NCBI GenBank assembly: GCA_021792365.1
Contig: JAJYUT010000005.1
Location: forward strand, 372,001-436,000
Reading direction: 5' to 3'
Origin: Pseudomonadota bacterium
GTDB taxonomy: Bacteria > Pseudomonadota > Alphaproteobacteria > Dongiales > Dongiaceae
DNA length: 64,000 nt
Shown: positions 27,792 through 38,998 of the stretch, one piece after another
How the letters are laid out: each line of letters opens with the position of its first letter
Position numbering within the stretch: position 1 is the stretch's first letter
The notes under the pieces: generated by a model
What the model was told of the DNA's origin: nothing
The model's input: only the letters and a program-made list of their open reading frames with translations
Databases searched by the model: none
Program-made: the position numbers and the translations under genes

Positions 27792-29461
27792 CAGCGATTG
27801 ATCATCGGCAGTTGCAAGCCTTGCTCGCGGGCGCAGGCGATCGCGTCATCATAACCTGCGTCGGCATGGCGCATCACGCCGGTGCCGGGATCGTTGGTGA
27901 GCACGCGCTCGATGCGCCGCGCGGCTTCGGGGGTGCCGTCGCAGCAGATCACCATGCCGGAATGCTGCGAGAAGCCCATGCCGACGCCGCCGCCATGGTG
28001 CAGGCTGACCCAGGTCGCACCCGACGCGCAGTTGAGCAGCGCGTTGAGCAGCGGCCAGTCGGAGACGGCATCGGAGCCGTCCTTCATCCCTTCCGTCTCG
28101 CGGTTCGGGCTGGCGACCGATCCCGAATCCAGGTGATCGCGGCCGATCACGATCGGCGCCTTGAGCTCGCCTCTCGCGACCATCTCGTTGAAGGCGAGGC
28201 CGAGCTTCGCACGCTCGCCCAGGCCCACCCAGCAGATGCGCGCCGGCAAGCCCTGAAAACTGATGCGCTGCTGCGCCATGTCGAGCCAGTTGTGCAGGTG
28301 CGGATTGTCGGGGATCAGCTCCTTCACCTTGGCATCGGTGCGGTGGATGTCCTCCGGCTCGCCCGACAGGGCTGCCCACCGGAACGGCCCCACGCCCCGG
28401 CAGAAGAGGGGACGGATGTAGGCGGGCACAAAACCGGGGAAATCGAACGCGTTGTCGACACCCGTTTCCTGCGCCATCTGGCGGATGTTGTTGCCGTAGT
28501 CGAAGGTCGGGATGCCGCGCTCGTGGAAGCCGAGCATGGCGCGCACCTGCACGGCCATGGAGTCCTTCGCGGCCTTCACCACCCCTTTTGGATCGCGCTG
28601 GCGCATGTCGACTGCCTGTGTGAGCGACCAGCCGGCCGGCAAGTAGCCGTTCAGCGGATCATGCGCGCTGGTCTGGTCCGTCACCATGTCCGGCCGCACG
28701 CCGCGCTTCAGGATTTCGGGAAAGATCTCCGCCGCGTTGCCGAGCAGGCCGACCGACACGGCCTTGCCGTCCTTCTTTGCGCGCTCGAGGATCGCGAGCG
28801 CTTCGTCGAGCGTGGAAGCCTTCGTGTCGAGATAGCGAGTCTCCAGGCGCCGCTCAATGCGTGACGGCTCGCATTCCACAGCGAGCATTGAGGCGCCGGC
28901 CATGGTCGCCGCCAGAGGCTGCGCGCCGCCCATGCCGCCTAGGCCGCCGGTCAGGATCCAGCGCCCCTTGAGATTGCCGCCGTAATGCTGGCGCCCGGCT
29001 TCTACGAAGGTCTCGTAGGTGCCCTGCACGATGCCCTGGCTGCCGATATAGATCCACGAGCCGGCCGTCATCTGGCCGTACATCATCAGGCCTTTGGCAT
29101 CGAGCTCGCGGAAATGCTCCCAGGTCGCCCAGTGCGGCACGAGGTTGGAGTTCGCGATCAGGACGCGCGGCGCATCCTCGTGGGTTCTGAAGACGCCGAC
29201 CGGCTTGCCGGACTGGATCAGCAGGGTCTCGTCCTCGCCCAGCGATTTCAGGCTTTCGACGATCCGGTCGTAGCATTCCCAGTTGCGCGCGGCGCGGCCG
29301 ATGCCGCCATAGACCACCAACTCGTTCGGGTTCTCGGCCACGTCGGGATCGAGATTGTTCATCAGCATGCGCAGCGGTGCCTCGGTCAGCCAGGATCTGG
29401 CGTTGAGGCTGGCGCCGCGGGGCGCGCGAATCACGCGGGCATTGAAGCGGGTTCCGGTCAT
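27791..29461 (-). CDS. hutU: Urocanate hydratase
   Basis: A 556-residue NAD+-dependent enzyme that converts urocanate to imidazolonepropionate. Family blocks include [11 protein letters not shown], the NAD-binding [13 protein letters not shown], and [17 protein letters not shown] near the end. The ATG at 29461 begins [14 protein letters not shown], which fits the family; a TTG at 29479 is less likely because it would lie next to the operator. It is the first gene of the operon, behind a clear promoter and operator. Confidence 0.96.
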   Translation of the reverse strand: MTGTRFNARVIRAPRGASLNARSWLTEAPLRMLMNNLDPDVAENPNELVVYGGIGRAARNWECYDRIVESLKSLGEDETLLIQSGKPVGVFRTHEDAPRVLIANSNLVPHWATWEHFRELDAKGLMMYGQMTAGSWIYIGSQGIVQGTYETFVEAGRQHYGGNLKGRWILTGGLGGMGGAQPLAATMAGASMLAVECEPSRIERRLETRYLDTKASTLDEALAILERAKKDGKAVSVGLLGNAAEIFPEILKRGVRPDMVTDQTSAHDPLNGYLPAGWSLTQAVDMRQRDPKGVVKAAKDSMAVQVRAMLGFHERGIPTFDYGNNIRQMAQETGVDNAFDFPGFVPAYIRPLFCRGVGPFRWAALSGEPEDIHRTDAKVKELIPDNPHLHNWLDMAQQRISFQGLPARICWVGLGERAKLGLAFNEMVARGELKAPIVIGRDHLDSGSVASPNRETEGMKDGSDAVSDWPLLNALLNCASGATWVSLHHGGGVGMGFSQHSGMVICCDGTPEAARRIERVLTNDPGTGVMRHADAGYDDAIACAREQGLQLPMINR

Positions 29462-29479
29462 GGGGCGGTCTCGATCCAA

Positions 29480-29493
29480 GTTGTATATACAAG
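29480..29493. promoter_or_regulatory. HutC operator upstream of hutU
   Basis: GTTGTATATACAAG contains a perfect 12-bp palindrome (TTGTATATACAA). On the minus strand it follows directly after the -10 of the hutU promoter, over the expected transcription start. Confidence 0.75.
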
Positions 29494-29522
29494 TCTATAC
29501 TGCACGATTCTGACCGGCTCAA
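29494..29522 (-). promoter_or_regulatory. Probable hutU-I-D-G promoter
   Basis: On the minus strand TTGAGC (29522-29517) and TATAGA (29499-29494) are separated by 17 bp. The operator at 29493-29480 follows directly. Confidence 0.7.
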
Positions 29523-29608
29523 GGTCGTTCAAGGGGCAATGTCGGTGGCCCGCTAGCGGCGGCGCGGAGTCTCGGTTAACGTCCGCCGGCCTCATCGGGG
29601 AGTTTGAA

Positions 29609-30526
29609 ATGGTCGCGGCGGCGAGGTCCAGCGGATATCGAAGCCGTTATCTTTGGGGCGTCGCCTGCTGCTGCCTTGCGACCCTGGGCTGGAGCCTGAG
29701 CGGGCTGTTCGTCCGCTGGGTGCCGGAGTTGGACGGCTGGGGCATCAACGGCTATCGCGCCCCGGCGACCGCGATCTGCCTGCTGATCTATCTGGCCCTG
29801 CGCTACCGGGGCGAGCTTGGCCGCCATTTCTGGCCGAAGCCGCCGCAGGCCCTGCTTGCCGTGGGGATATTCTTCGGTGTCGGCTCGACGCTTTATGTCT
29901 ACGCCTTGACCATGGGCACGGTGGCGAGCGTTTCCGTCCTCGGCGCTACCAGCCCGTTCTTCGCGGCCCTGCTGGCGTGGCTGGTCATGCGCGAGCGGGC
30001 CTCGGCCGTGTCGCTCGCCGCGATCGTTGTTGCGCTCATCGGCGTTGCGGTCGTCGTCCAGGCGGAGATGTCGGCGCTGGCGACGGGCTTCGCCGCGGCG
30101 GTCATTTCCCTGGGCTACGCCTTCTGCTTTGCCGGCCAGACGGTCTGGCTCAGGCGCTATCGCGACCTGGAGTTGGTCCCCGGCATCGCCCTCGGCGGCC
30201 TCATGGTGTTCGCCTTCGTTGTGCTCTTTGTCGGCCTTCCGCCCTTGCCCCTCTGGCAGATCGGCCTGCTGGCGCTGATGGGCCTGGTCCAATTGGCGTT
30301 GCCGTTGATCATGTTCGCGGAAGGCGCCAAGCATGTGCCGGTTGTGCCGGCGATGCTGATCGCCCTGGCGGATGTGGTCCTGAATCCGCTCTGGGTCTGG
30401 CTGGTGCATGGCGAGCAACCGTCGGCTGGAACGATCGGGGGCGGCGCGCTGATCCTGTCCGCGATCATCGGCGCGACCCTCTACGAGAACCGCCGGCAGC
30501 GCGGCGCAGCCCAGCAGGAGGCCTGA
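29609..30526 (+). CDS. DMT superfamily transporter, EamA family
   Basis: A 305-residue inner-membrane protein with ten predicted membrane segments in two EamA halves (residues about 14-145 and 155-295). EamA proteins export amino acids or other metabolites; the substrate here is unknown. The ATG at 29609 follows GGGGAG at 29597-29602 by six bases. It is divergent from hutU and is followed two bases later by a small unknown gene with a good ribosome binding site. A role in histidine overflow is only suggested by position. Confidence 0.87.
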   Translation: MVAAARSSGYRSRYLWGVACCCLATLGWSLSGLFVRWVPELDGWGINGYRAPATAICLLIYLALRYRGELGRHFWPKPPQALLAVGIFFGVGSTLYVYALTMGTVASVSVLGATSPFFAALLAWLVMRERASAVSLAAIVVALIGVAVVVQAEMSALATGFAAAVISLGYAFCFAGQTVWLRRYRDLELVPGIALGGLMVFAFVVLFVGLPPLPLWQIGLLALMGLVQLALPLIMFAEGAKHVPVVPAMLIALADVVLNPLWVWLVHGEQPSAGTIGGGALILSAIIGATLYENRRQRGAAQQEA

Positions 30527-30528
30527 TT

Positions 30529-30828
30529 GTGAGCAGTCCGCACATCTTCTCCGCCGTCAATCTGGCTCCTGGCGCTATCTGGAGCATGATTGGGTGGCGG
30601 GCGCAGGAACCTTTGTTCATGAGCCGCCAGGCGACATCCACACGCTGCAAGGCCGATCCGAAGACCGGCATGACGACCTTTCTCGTCACCCGCGGGTCGC
30701 TGATCTACACCGATGCGCATGGCCGGCAGACCGGCTTCGAGGATGTGTTCACGCGGCTTGAGAGGTTCCGCCGCCATGTCGCTGAAAACGGCCTGGATCC
30801 GGCGGTCATCGAGCGGATGATCCGCTAG
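30529..30828 (+). CDS. Small protein of unknown function
   Basis: A 99-residue protein starting at GTG 30529, which lies seven bases after AGGAGG at 30516-30521 and two bases after the EamA gene stop. A later ATG at 30619 would give 69 residues (MSRQATSTRCKADP). The C-terminal half is charged and probably helical (DVFTRLERFRRHVAENG). I see no signal peptide or membrane segment and recognise no family. The ribosome binding site and coupling to the transporter are the main reasons to call it real. Confidence 0.55.
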   Translation: MSSPHIFSAVNLAPGAIWSMIGWRAQEPLFMSRQATSTRCKADPKTGMTTFLVTRGSLIYTDAHGRQTGFEDVFTRLERFRRHVAENGLDPAVIERMIR

Positions 30829-30849
30829 CGGTAGCCCGCTGAACTATTG

Positions 30850-30878
30850 TTGACACTCCAGGGGCCATCATATATCTC
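30850..30878 (+). promoter_or_regulatory. Probable promoter of tRNA-Asp
   Basis: A perfect TTGACA at 30850-30855 is followed by an AT-rich stretch with TATATC at 30871-30876 (15-bp spacer) or TATCTC at 30873-30878 (17-bp spacer). A short dyad CCGCCA/TGGCGG (30880-30900) lies between it and the tRNA. Confidence 0.6.
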
Positions 30879-30907
30879 ACCGCCACCGCAAAGTTGGCGG
30901 TTATTGC

Positions 30908-30984
<77 letters not shown>

Positions 30985-31080
30985 TTTCGCGCCTTCCGCA
31001 GCCCTTTTTGCGTCTGCGCTTTTTCCTATAACCGTCGAGAAACACTCGTATTTTTGCGGTTGCTGCGACGCTTTTTAAGC

Positions 31081-31109
31081 TTTCGCACTGCGATATTGGG
31101 CACTATAGT
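31081..31109 (+). promoter_or_regulatory. Weak candidate promoter of the nuo operon
   Basis: TATAGT at 31104-31109, inside the palindrome CACTATAGTG, is a good -10. The -35 at 17 bp upstream (TTTCGC) is poor. It lies about 110 bases before nuoA in a 237-bp gap after tRNA-Asp that otherwise shows only T-rich runs. Confidence 0.3.
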
Positions 31110-31221
31110 GTCGCCGCTTTAACGGGGGTGAATCGGTCCCGGATGCGGTATGCCAGTGCCGCGGGGACGGGGAGATGGGTGGCCGGCGGCGCTCGCCGCA
31201 TGGCCGGTCTCGGGTGAATGA

Positions 31222-31587
31222 ATGAACGAGCTTCTGCGCGAATATCTGCCGGTCCTGATATTCCTCGTCGTGGCCGCCGGCCTGTCCGGGATCATGGTGA
31301 TCGCGTCCCTGATTCTCGCCCGCCAGAAGCCCGATTCGGAGAAATTGTCGCCGTACGAATGCGGTTTCGAGGCGTTCGACGACGCCCGCCGGCAGTTCGA
31401 CGTGCGGTTCTACCTGGTCTCGATACTGTTCATCATTTTCGACCTCGAAGTGGCATTTCTCTTCCCCTGGGCTGTTTCGCTCAGCGAGATCGGGATGTTC
31501 GGCTTCTGGTCGATGATGATTTTCCTCGGCGTGCTCACAATCGGCTTCATCTACGAGTGGAAAAAGGGCGCGCTGGAGTGGGAGTGA
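31222..31587 (+). CDS. nuoA: NADH-quinone oxidoreductase subunit A
   Basis: A 121-residue membrane subunit of complex I with three membrane segments. The conserved loop [24 protein letters not shown] joins segments one and two near the quinone site. It opens a 14-gene operon in the usual order A to N. The next gene starts four bases after the stop. An in-frame codon is not available upstream with family match, so the ATG at 31222 is used. Confidence 0.96.
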   Translation: MNELLREYLPVLIFLVVAAGLSGIMVIASLILARQKPDSEKLSPYECGFEAFDDARRQFDVRFYLVSILFIIFDLEVAFLFPWAVSLSEIGMFGFWSMMIFLGVLTIGFIYEWKKGALEWE

Positions 31588-31591
31588 AAAG

Positions 31592-32152
31592 ATGGCGAAT
31601 GCCCAAGTAGGTTCGAGCATCGTGCGCGCGCCGCAGCCGCTGCCGCCCGGCGCCGACCAGGACGCGATCTTGAGGGCCGTCACGGACGAGCTTTCCGATC
31701 GCGGCTTCGTGGTTGCACAGCTCGATAAGCTGGTGAACTGGGCGCGCACCGGCTCGCTCTGGCCGATGACCTTCGGCCTCGCCTGCTGCGCCGTGGAGAT
31801 GATGCACGCCTACATGGCGCGCTACGATCTCGACCGCTTCGGCGTGGTGCCGCGCGGCACGCCGCGTCAATCCGACGTCATGATCGTGGCCGGCACCCTG
31901 GTCAACAAGATGGCGCCGGCGCTCCGCAAGGTCTACGACCAGATGGCCGAGCCGCGCTGGGTGATCTCGATGGGCTCCTGCGCCAATGGCGGCGGCTACT
32001 ATCACTATTCCTATTCGGTGGTGCGGGGCTGCGACCGGGTCGTTCCGGTGGACATCTATGTGCCCGGCTGCCCGCCGACGGCCGAGGCGCTGGTGTACGG
32101 CATTCTGCAGTTGCAGAAGAAGATCCGCCGTACTACGACCATCGCGCGCTAG
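31592..32152 (+). CDS. nuoB: NADH-quinone oxidoreductase subunit B
   Basis: A 186-residue peripheral subunit that carries cluster N2, the last [4Fe-4S] centre before quinone. Its ligands are visible as C65 and C66 in [12 protein letters not shown]130 in MGSCANGGG, and C160 in VPGCPP. The N-terminal 30 residues are variable. It lies four bases after nuoA and 27 bases before nuoC. Confidence 0.97.
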   Translation: MANAQVGSSIVRAPQPLPPGADQDAILRAVTDELSDRGFVVAQLDKLVNWARTGSLWPMTFGLACCAVEMMHAYMARYDLDRFGVVPRGTPRQSDVMIVAGTLVNKMAPALRKVYDQMAEPRWVISMGSCANGGGYYHYSYSVVRGCDRVVPVDIYVPGCPPTAEALVYGILQLQKKIRRTTTIAR

Positions 32153-32179
32153 GCTGAATCCGGGGCGGGGCCGACACTC

Positions 32180-32785
32180 ATGAGCACAGTCTATCGCGAA
32201 CTCGGCGATTTCGTTGCGGCGGCGCTCGGCCCATCGGTTGAGGTCGTCGACGTGAAGCTTGGCGAACTCATGGTCACCTGCACGCCGGGCAATCTCGTCA
32301 AGGTGATGAAGTTCCTGCGCAACGACAGCAATTGCCGCTTCGAGATGCTGATCGACATCTGCGGAGTCGATTTTCCGGAGCGGGAGCAGCGCTTCGACGT
32401 GGTCTACAACCTGCTGAGCCTGAAGCACAACTACCGCATCCGCGTGAAGGTGCCGGCGAGCGAGGACGAATCGGTTCCATCCGTGGTGGATCTTTGGCCG
32501 ACCGCGGGCTGGTTCGAGCGCGAGGCCTACGACATGTTCGGCATTTTCTTCGAGGGCAACCCGGACCTGCGGCGCATCCTCACCGACTACGGCTTCGAGG
32601 GGCATCCGTTCCGCAAGGACTTCCCGCTCACCGGCTATGTCGAGGTCCGCTACGACGTGGAGCAAAAGCGCGTGATCTACGAGCCGGTGAAACTCCGGCA
32701 GGAGTTCCGCTCGTTCGATTTCGAAAGCCCCTGGGAAGGCATGCTGCATGCGCGTCGCCTGCCGGGCGACGAGAAGGCGCAGTAA
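32180..32785 (+). CDS. nuoC: NADH-quinone oxidoreductase subunit C
   Basis: A 201-residue peripheral-arm subunit of the 30-kDa family. The conserved end is [38 protein letters not shown]. It is a separate gene, not fused to nuoD as in enterobacteria, which is normal for alphaproteobacteria. The stop lies one base before the nuoD ATG. Confidence 0.96.
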   Translation: MSTVYRELGDFVAAALGPSVEVVDVKLGELMVTCTPGNLVKVMKFLRNDSNCRFEMLIDICGVDFPEREQRFDVVYNLLSLKHNYRIRVKVPASEDESVPSVVDLWPTAGWFEREAYDMFGIFFEGNPDLRRILTDYGFEGHPFRKDFPLTGYVEVRYDVEQKRVIYEPVKLRQEFRSFDFESPWEGMLHARRLPGDEKAQ

Positions 32786-32786
32786 A

Positions 32787-33965
32787 ATGGCCGAGACCCT
32801 GATCAAACCGCTCACCATGAACTTCGGGCCGCAGCACCCGGCGGCGCACGGCGTGCTGCGCATGGTGATGGAGATGGACGGCGAGGTGGTGCGCCGCATC
32901 GACCCGCATATCGGTCTCTTGCATCGCGGCACCGAGAAACTGATCGAGTACAAGACCTATCTGCAGGCGATCCCCTATTTCGACCGCCTCGACTACGTAT
33001 CGCCGATGTGCCAGGAGCACGCCTTCGTCCTGGCGATCGAGAAGCTGCTGGGAATCGAAGTTCCGGCGCGCGGGCAGTACATCCGCGTGATGTTCGACGA
33101 GATCACGCGCATCCTCAATCACCTGCTCAACATTCCAGCCTATGCGATGGATGTTGGCGCGGTGACGCCGTTCCTGTGGGCGTTCGAGCAGCGCGAATTG
33201 CTGATGGAGTTCTATGACCGCGCCAGCGGCGCGCGTCTGCATGCCAACTACTACCGTCCGGGCGGCGTGCATCAGGATCTGCCGGCGGGTCTTCTCGATG
33301 ACATCTGGGCCTGGACGGAGCAGTTCCCAAGGGTCGTCGACGATATCGAGGGCCTGCTGACGGAGAACCGCATCTTCAAGCAGCGCCTGGTGGATATCGG
33401 CGTCGTCTCAGCGGAGGACGCGATCGCCTGGGGCTTTACCGGACCGATGTTGCGCGCCAGCGGGGTGGCGTGGGATCTGCGCAAGGCGCAGCCCTATATG
33501 GTCTACAACAAGATGGACTTCGACATCCCAGTCGGGCGCGCGGGCGATTGCTACGACCGCTATCTGGTGCGTGTCGAGGAGATGCGGCAATCGGTGAAGA
33601 TCATACGCCAGTGCGTCCAGAGCATGCCGGGCGGTCCGGCCACCTCGGCGGATCGCAAGGTCACGCCGCCGCCGCGCTCCGAGATGAAGCGCTCCATGGA
33701 AGCGTTGATCCATCACTTCAAGCTCTATACCGAAGGCTTTCACGTGCCGCCGGGCGAGACCTATACGGCGATCGAGGCGCCTAAGGGCGAGTTCGGCGTC
33801 TATCTGATCGCCGACGGCGGCAACAGGCCCTATCGCTGCAAGATCCGCGCGCCGGGATTCGCGCATCTGCAGGCGATGGAGTTCTGCTCGAAGGGTTACA
33901 TGCTGGCGGATTCGGTGGCGATCCTCGGCTCCATGGATATCGTGTTCGGCGAGATCGATCGATGA
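32787..33965 (+). CDS. nuoD: NADH-quinone oxidoreductase subunit D
   Basis: A 392-residue 49-kDa-type subunit that helps build the quinone site with NuoB. The start [13 protein letters not shown] and the later GKVMRASGV-like [12 protein letters not shown] match the family. The ATG at 32787 was chosen over an in-frame start at 32748 inside nuoC, since [18 protein letters not shown] is the usual N-terminus. Its last bases overlap the nuoE start as ATGA. Confidence 0.96.
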   Translation: MAETLIKPLTMNFGPQHPAAHGVLRMVMEMDGEVVRRIDPHIGLLHRGTEKLIEYKTYLQAIPYFDRLDYVSPMCQEHAFVLAIEKLLGIEVPARGQYIRVMFDEITRILNHLLNIPAYAMDVGAVTPFLWAFEQRELLMEFYDRASGARLHANYYRPGGVHQDLPAGLLDDIWAWTEQFPRVVDDIEGLLTENRIFKQRLVDIGVVSAEDAIAWGFTGPMLRASGVAWDLRKAQPYMVYNKMDFDIPVGRAGDCYDRYLVRVEEMRQSVKIIRQCVQSMPGGPATSADRKVTPPPRSEMKRSMEALIHHFKLYTEGFHVPPGETYTAIEAPKGEFGVYLIADGGNRPYRCKIRAPGFAHLQAMEFCSKGYMLADSVAILGSMDIVFGEIDR

Positions 33966-34603
33966 GCGACGGCAACAGCAAGGACGTGGTGCAGGCGGCG
34001 AATTTCGCCTTCACGCCGGAGAACCGGGCGGAGGCGGACCGCGTCATCGCTAAATACCCGCAAGGCCGTCAGGCCAGCGCCGTGCTGCCGCTGCTCTATA
34101 TCGCGCAGCGCCAGGAGGGCTGGGTGCCGCGCGCGGCGATGGACCATATCGCCGAGATTCTCGACATGGCGCCGATCCGCGTCTACGAGGTCGCGACCTT
34201 CTACACCATGTTCCACCTGCAACCGGTCGGGAAGTATCACCTGCAGGTCTGCCGCACGACGCCGTGCTGGCTGCGCGGCGCGGACCAGATGACCGAGACC
34301 TGCAAGAGGAAGCTCGGCATCGGCCTCAAGGAAGTCACGAAGGACGGCCTGTTCTCTTTGATCGAGGTCGAATGCCTCGGCGCTTGCTCGAACGCGCCGG
34401 TGGTGCAGGTCAACGACGATTTCTACGAGGACCTCGACCCGGAGAAGCTGGAGTGGCTGCTCGCCGAGCTTGCCGCCGGGCGAAAGCCGCCGTTCGGCTC
34501 GCAGACCGGGCGCAAGGGTGCCGAGCCCGAGGGCGGTCAGACCACGCTCAAAGAGATCGCACGCCAAGACTCATCGCGCCCTGGCGGCGCGCCGGCCGAG
34601 TGA
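33962..34603 (+). CDS. nuoE: NADH-quinone oxidoreductase subunit E
   Basis: A 213-residue 24-kDa-type subunit with a thioredoxin-like fold holding [2Fe-2S] cluster N1a. The ligands are C97 and C102 in CRTTPC and C138 and C142 in CLGAC. The tail after about residue 165 is a low-complexity, charged extension, common in alphaproteobacteria. The start overlaps the nuoD stop by four bases, which implies coupling. Confidence 0.95.
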   Translation: MSDGNSKDVVQAANFAFTPENRAEADRVIAKYPQGRQASAVLPLLYIAQRQEGWVPRAAMDHIAEILDMAPIRVYEVATFYTMFHLQPVGKYHLQVCRTTPCWLRGADQMTETCKRKLGIGLKEVTKDGLFSLIEVECLGACSNAPVVQVNDDFYEDLDPEKLEWLLAELAAGRKPPFGSQTGRKGAEPEGGQTTLKEIARQDSSRPGGAPAE

Positions 34604-34610
34604 CCCGATC

Positions 34611-35894
34611 ATGCTGAAAGACCAGGATCGCATTTTCCTCAATCTCTACGGCCAGGATGATTGGCGCCTGGCCGGTGCGCGCCGGCGCGGCATCTGGGAC
34701 AATACCAAGGACCTGCTGGCGCGCGGCCGCGATGCCATCATCGACGAGGTCAAGAAATCCGATTTGCGCGGGCGCGGCGGGGCGGGATTCCCGACCGGCC
34801 TCAAATGGTCCTTCATGCCGAAGCAGTCCGATGGCCGGCCGTCCTACCTCGTGGTGAACGCCGACGAGTCGGAGCCGGGCACCTGCAAGGACCGCGAGAT
34901 CATGCGGTTCGATCCCCATATCCTGCTGGAAGGCTCCCTGGTCGCGGGCTTCGCAATGGGGACGGTCGCGACCTACATCTATATCCGTGGCGAGTTCTAC
35001 AACGAGGCCGTCCATCTGCAGCATGCCATCGATGAGGCGTACGAAGCAGGCCTCATCGGCAAGAACGCCTGCGGCTCCGGTTACGATCATGACATCTATC
35101 TGCATCGCGGCGCCGGCGCCTACATCTGCGGTGAGGAGACGGCGCTGCTCGAGAGCCTGGAGGGCAAGAAGGGCCTGCCGCGCCTGAAGCCGCCGTTCCC
35201 GGCCGCCGTCGGCCTCTATGGCTGCCCCACCACGGTCAACAACGTCGAGTCCATCGCGGTCGCCCCGACCATCCTGCGGCGCGGCGCCGCCTGGTTTGCG
35301 GCTTTGGGTCGGCCGAAGAACACCGGCACCAAGCTGTTCTGTATTTCGGGCCACGTGAACAAGCCGTGCACGGTCGAAGAGGAGATGGGCATTCCGCTCA
35401 AGGAACTGCTCGAGCGGCATTGCGGCGGCGTGCGCGGCGGCTGGGACAACCTGCTGGCCGTCATTCCCGGCGGCGCGTCCGTGCCGCTGATCCCGAAATC
35501 GATCTGTGACGACGTGCTGATGGATTTCGATTCGCTGCGCGCCGTTCAATCCGGCCTCGGCACGGCCGCCGTCATCGTCATGGACAAGTCGACCGACGTC
35601 GTCGATGCGATCGCCCGCCTCTCGCACTTCTACATGCATGAGAGCTGCGGCCAGTGCACGCCGTGCCGCGAAGGCACCGGCTGGATGTACCGCATGATGC
35701 AGCGGATGGTTCGCGGTCAGGCCGAGGTAGGCGAGATCGACCTGTTGTTCGACGTCACCAAGCAGATCGAAGGTCACACCATCTGCGCCCTGGGCGACGC
35801 CGCCGCTTGGCCGGTCCAGGGCCTCATTCGCCATTTCCGCCCCGAGGTCGAGCGCCGTATCCGAGAGTACAGCGCACGCAAGGCAGCCGAGTAA
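34611..35894 (+). CDS. nuoF: NADH-quinone oxidoreductase subunit F
   Basis: A 427-residue subunit that binds NADH, FMN and cluster N3. The FMN/NADH region is [13 protein letters not shown], and the [4Fe-4S] ligands are C346, C349 and C352 in CGQCTPC with C392 in HTICALGD. The ATG at 34611 lies seven bases after the nuoE stop; a longer frame inside nuoE was rejected. NADH oxidation begins here and passes electrons to NuoE and NuoG. Confidence 0.96.
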   Translation: MLKDQDRIFLNLYGQDDWRLAGARRRGIWDNTKDLLARGRDAIIDEVKKSDLRGRGGAGFPTGLKWSFMPKQSDGRPSYLVVNADESEPGTCKDREIMRFDPHILLEGSLVAGFAMGTVATYIYIRGEFYNEAVHLQHAIDEAYEAGLIGKNACGSGYDHDIYLHRGAGAYICGEETALLESLEGKKGLPRLKPPFPAAVGLYGCPTTVNNVESIAVAPTILRRGAAWFAALGRPKNTGTKLFCISGHVNKPCTVEEEMGIPLKELLERHCGGVRGGWDNLLAVIPGGASVPLIPKSICDDVLMDFDSLRAVQSGLGTAAVIVMDKSTDVVDAIARLSHFYMHESCGQCTPCREGTGWMYRMMQRMVRGQAEVGEIDLLFDVTKQIEGHTICALGDAAAWPVQGLIRHFRPEVERRIREYSARKAAE

Positions 35895-35904
35895 GAGCGA
35901 ACAC

Positions 35905-37965
35905 ATGCCAAAGATGACCATCGACGGGATCGAGATCGAAGTGCCGGCCGGCATCACCGTGCTGCAAGCCTGCGAGATGGCCGGCAAAGAGATCCCGCGC
36001 TTCTGCTATCACGAACGCCTGTCGGTCGCCGGCAATTGCCGCATGTGCCTGGTTGAGCAGGAGAAAGCGCCGAAGCCGGTTGCAAGCTGCGCCATGCCGG
36101 TCGCCGAGGGCATGGTGATCAAGACCGATTCGCCGCTGGTGAAGAAGGCGCGCCAGGGCGTGATGGAGTTCCTGCTGATCAACCATCCGCTTGACTGCCC
36201 GATCTGCGACCAGGGCGGCGAGTGCGACCTGCAGGACCAGGCGATGGCCTATGGCCATCACTCCTCGCGCTACAGTGAGCAGAAGCGCGCGATTCCCGAC
36301 AAGGAGTTCGGGCCGATCGTCAAGACCATCATGACGCGCTGCATCCAGTGCACGCGCTGCATCCGCTTCGCGACCGAAGTCGCCGGTGTGGAGGTGCTGG
36401 GCGCCACCGGACGCGGCGAGCACATGGAGATCACCACCTACGTCGAAAAGACCATCAACTCTGAGCTGTCCGGCAACCTTGCCGACATCTGCCCGGTCGG
36501 CGCGCTCACCCACAAGCCCTATGCCTTCATTTTCCGGCCCTGGGAATTGCGCAAGATCCAATCCATTGACGTGATGGATGCAGTCGGTTCGGCGATCCGC
36601 ATTGATGCACGGGGCGGTGAGGTGCTGCGCGTCCTGCCGCGCATCAATGATGACGTGAACGAGGAATGGCTGGGCGACAAGTCGCGATATGCCATAGACG
36701 GCCTGAGACGCCAGCGGCTGGACCGGCCTTATCTGCGCGTCAACGGAAAGCTGAAGCCGGTCACTTGGCCGGAGGCGCTGGACGCCATTGCGGGGCGCGT
36801 CAAGGGCCTGCAGGGCACGCGCGTTGCGGCGATCGCCGGAGATTTCGCCGATGCGGAATCGATGTTCGCGCTGAAGGGGCTGATGAACGCGCTCGGCTCG
36901 CCCAATCTCGATTGCCGGCAGGACGGCGCGGCGCTCGACCCGAAGGCGCGCGCCTCGTGGCTGTTCAATTCCACCATCGCGGGGATCGAGAAGGCGGATG
37001 CGATCCTGATCGTGGGCAGCAATCCGCGCTGGGAAGCGCCGGTGCTGAATGCACGCATCCGCAAGCGCTATCTCAGGGGCGGGCTCAAGGTCGGTGTCAT
37101 CGGTCCAAAGCTCGACCTCACCTATCCCTATCAGCATCTCGGCCAGACCGGCGACGTGCTGGGGCAGGTTGCCTCGGGCGCCCATTCATTCGCCGAGGCG
37201 CTGAAGAACGCCAAGGCGCCGATGCTGATCCTCGGGCAGGGCGCGCTGCGGGGGCCGGAAGGAGCTGCCGTCCTCGGCACCGCGCGCAAGCTCGCCGACA
37301 CCTGCGATCTGGTGCGCGAGGACTGGAACGGCTTCAACGTGCTGCAGGTCGCCGCTGCGCGCGTCGGTGGCATGGAGATCGGCTTCGTGCCGCAAGCGAA
37401 CGGCCGCGACGTCGCCGGTATCCTGGAGGGCGCATCGAAGGGCGAGATCGACTTCGTCTATCTCCTTGGCGCCGACGAGATCGACATGACCAGGCTGGGC
37501 AAGGCGTTCGTGGTGTATCAGGGCCACCATGGCGATGCCGGGGCGCACCGCGCCGACGTCATCCTGCCGGGTGCGGCCTTTACCGAAAAGTCGGGCATCT
37601 ACGTGAACACCGAGGGCCGGGCGCAAATGGCGGAAAGCGCGATCGTGCCGTTGGGCGACGCCAAGGAAGATTGGGCGATCTTGCGCGCCTTGTCGGAGAA
37701 ACTCGGGCACACACTGCCGTACGACACCCTGGACGAGCTCCGACGCGCCCTGTTCAAGGCCGCGCCGAACCTTCAGCAACTGGGCACGGTCGTGCCGGCC
37801 GGCTGGGAGAGCTTCGGCGGCTCGGGCACCTTGACGGCGCGCGCGTTTCAGATGCCGATTGCGAACTACTACATGACAGATCCGATCAGCCGCGCCTCCG
37901 AGACCATGGCGAAATGCACCGAGGCCTTTGTGGCGCCGATCACGGGAACCGGCACCCATGGTTGA
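35905..37965 (+). CDS. nuoG: NADH-quinone oxidoreductase subunit G
   Basis: A 686-residue subunit with an N-terminal [2Fe-2S] domain (C34, C45, C48, C62), then the N5 ligands H94, C98, C101 and C107 ([14 protein letters not shown]), and the N4 motif CIQCTRC with CPVGAL. The large C-terminal part resembles molybdopterin enzymes but has lost that cofactor. I see no CxxCxxxC set for cluster N7, as in mitochondria and most alphaproteobacteria. It overlaps nuoH by eight bases. Confidence 0.96.
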   Translation: MPKMTIDGIEIEVPAGITVLQACEMAGKEIPRFCYHERLSVAGNCRMCLVEQEKAPKPVASCAMPVAEGMVIKTDSPLVKKARQGVMEFLLINHPLDCPICDQGGECDLQDQAMAYGHHSSRYSEQKRAIPDKEFGPIVKTIMTRCIQCTRCIRFATEVAGVEVLGATGRGEHMEITTYVEKTINSELSGNLADICPVGALTHKPYAFIFRPWELRKIQSIDVMDAVGSAIRIDARGGEVLRVLPRINDDVNEEWLGDKSRYAIDGLRRQRLDRPYLRVNGKLKPVTWPEALDAIAGRVKGLQGTRVAAIAGDFADAESMFALKGLMNALGSPNLDCRQDGAALDPKARASWLFNSTIAGIEKADAILIVGSNPRWEAPVLNARIRKRYLRGGLKVGVIGPKLDLTYPYQHLGQTGDVLGQVASGAHSFAEALKNAKAPMLILGQGALRGPEGAAVLGTARKLADTCDLVREDWNGFNVLQVAAARVGGMEIGFVPQANGRDVAGILEGASKGEIDFVYLLGADEIDMTRLGKAFVVYQGHHGDAGAHRADVILPGAAFTEKSGIYVNTEGRAQMAESAIVPLGDAKEDWAILRALSEKLGHTLPYDTLDELRRALFKAAPNLQQLGTVVPAGWESFGGSGTLTARAFQMPIANYYMTDPISRASETMAKCTEAFVAPITGTGTHG

Positions 37966-38989
37966 TTTCTGGGCCTCCTACGGCTTGCCGACAGCCATCA
38001 TCCTGCTGCAGATCGTCGCGATTGTGCTGCCGCTGCTGCTGGCGGTCGCCTATCTCACCTATGCCGAGCGCAAAGTGATGGCGGCGATGCAGATGCGCCG
38101 CGGCCCCAACGTGGTGGGCCCGTGGGGCCTGTTGCAGCCGATCGCCGACGGCCTCAAGCTGATGTTCAAGGAGACGATCGTCCCCTCGGGCGCCAGCCGC
38201 ATCCCGTTCCTGATCGCGCCGATGATCACCTTCACGCTGAGCCTGATCGCCTGGGCGGCGATCCCGTTCGGCGAGGGCATTGTGATCGCCGATCTCAATG
38301 TGGGCATCCTCTATCTGTTCGCGATCTCCTCGCTCGGCGTCTATGGCGTGGTGGTGGCGGGCTGGGCCTCCAACTCGAAATATCCGTTCCTGGGCGCCCT
38401 GCGTTCCGCCGCACAGATGGTGAGCTACGAAGTCTCCATCGGCTTTGTGCTGGTGACGGTACTGCTGTGTGTCGGGTCGCTGAATCTTTCCGACGTGGTG
38501 CGGGCGCAACAGAACATCTGGTTTGTGATCCCGCTGCTGCCCATGGCGGTGATCTTCTTCATCTCCGCCCTGGCAGAAACCAACCGCCCGCCCTTCGACC
38601 TGCCGGAGGCCGAATCGGAGCTGGTCGCAGGCTATTTCTCCGAATATTCGGCGATGACCTTCGCACTGTTCTTCCTCGGCGAATACGCCAACATCTGGCT
38701 GATGAGCGCGATGACCTCGCTCCTGTTCCTCGGCGGCTGGCTGCCGCCGTTCGGGATCGAGCCGTTTGCCGAAGGAAGCTGGCTGCAGATCGCATGGCAC
38801 GGCCTCTGGTTCGCGCTGAAGATCGGCTTTGTCGCCTTCTGCTTCCTGTGGGTGCGCGCCACCTTCCCGCGCTACCGCTATGATCAGCTTATGCGTCTGG
38901 GCTGGAAGGTGTTCCTGCCCGTGTCGCTCGCCGCCGTGGTGATCACGGCAGGCGTGCTGGTTTTCTTCGACCTGCTGCCGAATAGGTGA
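37958..38989 (+). CDS. nuoH: NADH-quinone oxidoreductase subunit H
   Basis: A 343-residue membrane subunit with about eight segments, forming the quinone channel and the join to the peripheral arm. Signatures are [21 protein letters not shown] and the [19 protein letters not shown] loop. The ATG at 37958 overlaps the end of nuoG; an in-frame codon at 37928 would add ten residues inside nuoG and is less likely. Confidence 0.96.
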   Translation: MVDFWASYGLPTAIILLQIVAIVLPLLLAVAYLTYAERKVMAAMQMRRGPNVVGPWGLLQPIADGLKLMFKETIVPSGASRIPFLIAPMITFTLSLIAWAAIPFGEGIVIADLNVGILYLFAISSLGVYGVVVAGWASNSKYPFLGALRSAAQMVSYEVSIGFVLVTVLLCVGSLNLSDVVRAQQNIWFVIPLLPMAVIFFISALAETNRPPFDLPEAESELVAGYFSEYSAMTFALFFLGEYANIWLMSAMTSLLFLGGWLPPFGIEPFAEGSWLQIAWHGLWFALKIGFVAFCFLWVRATFPRYRYDQLMRLGWKVFLPVSLAAVVITAGVLVFFDLLPNR

Positions 38990-38998
38990 GCGAGCATC

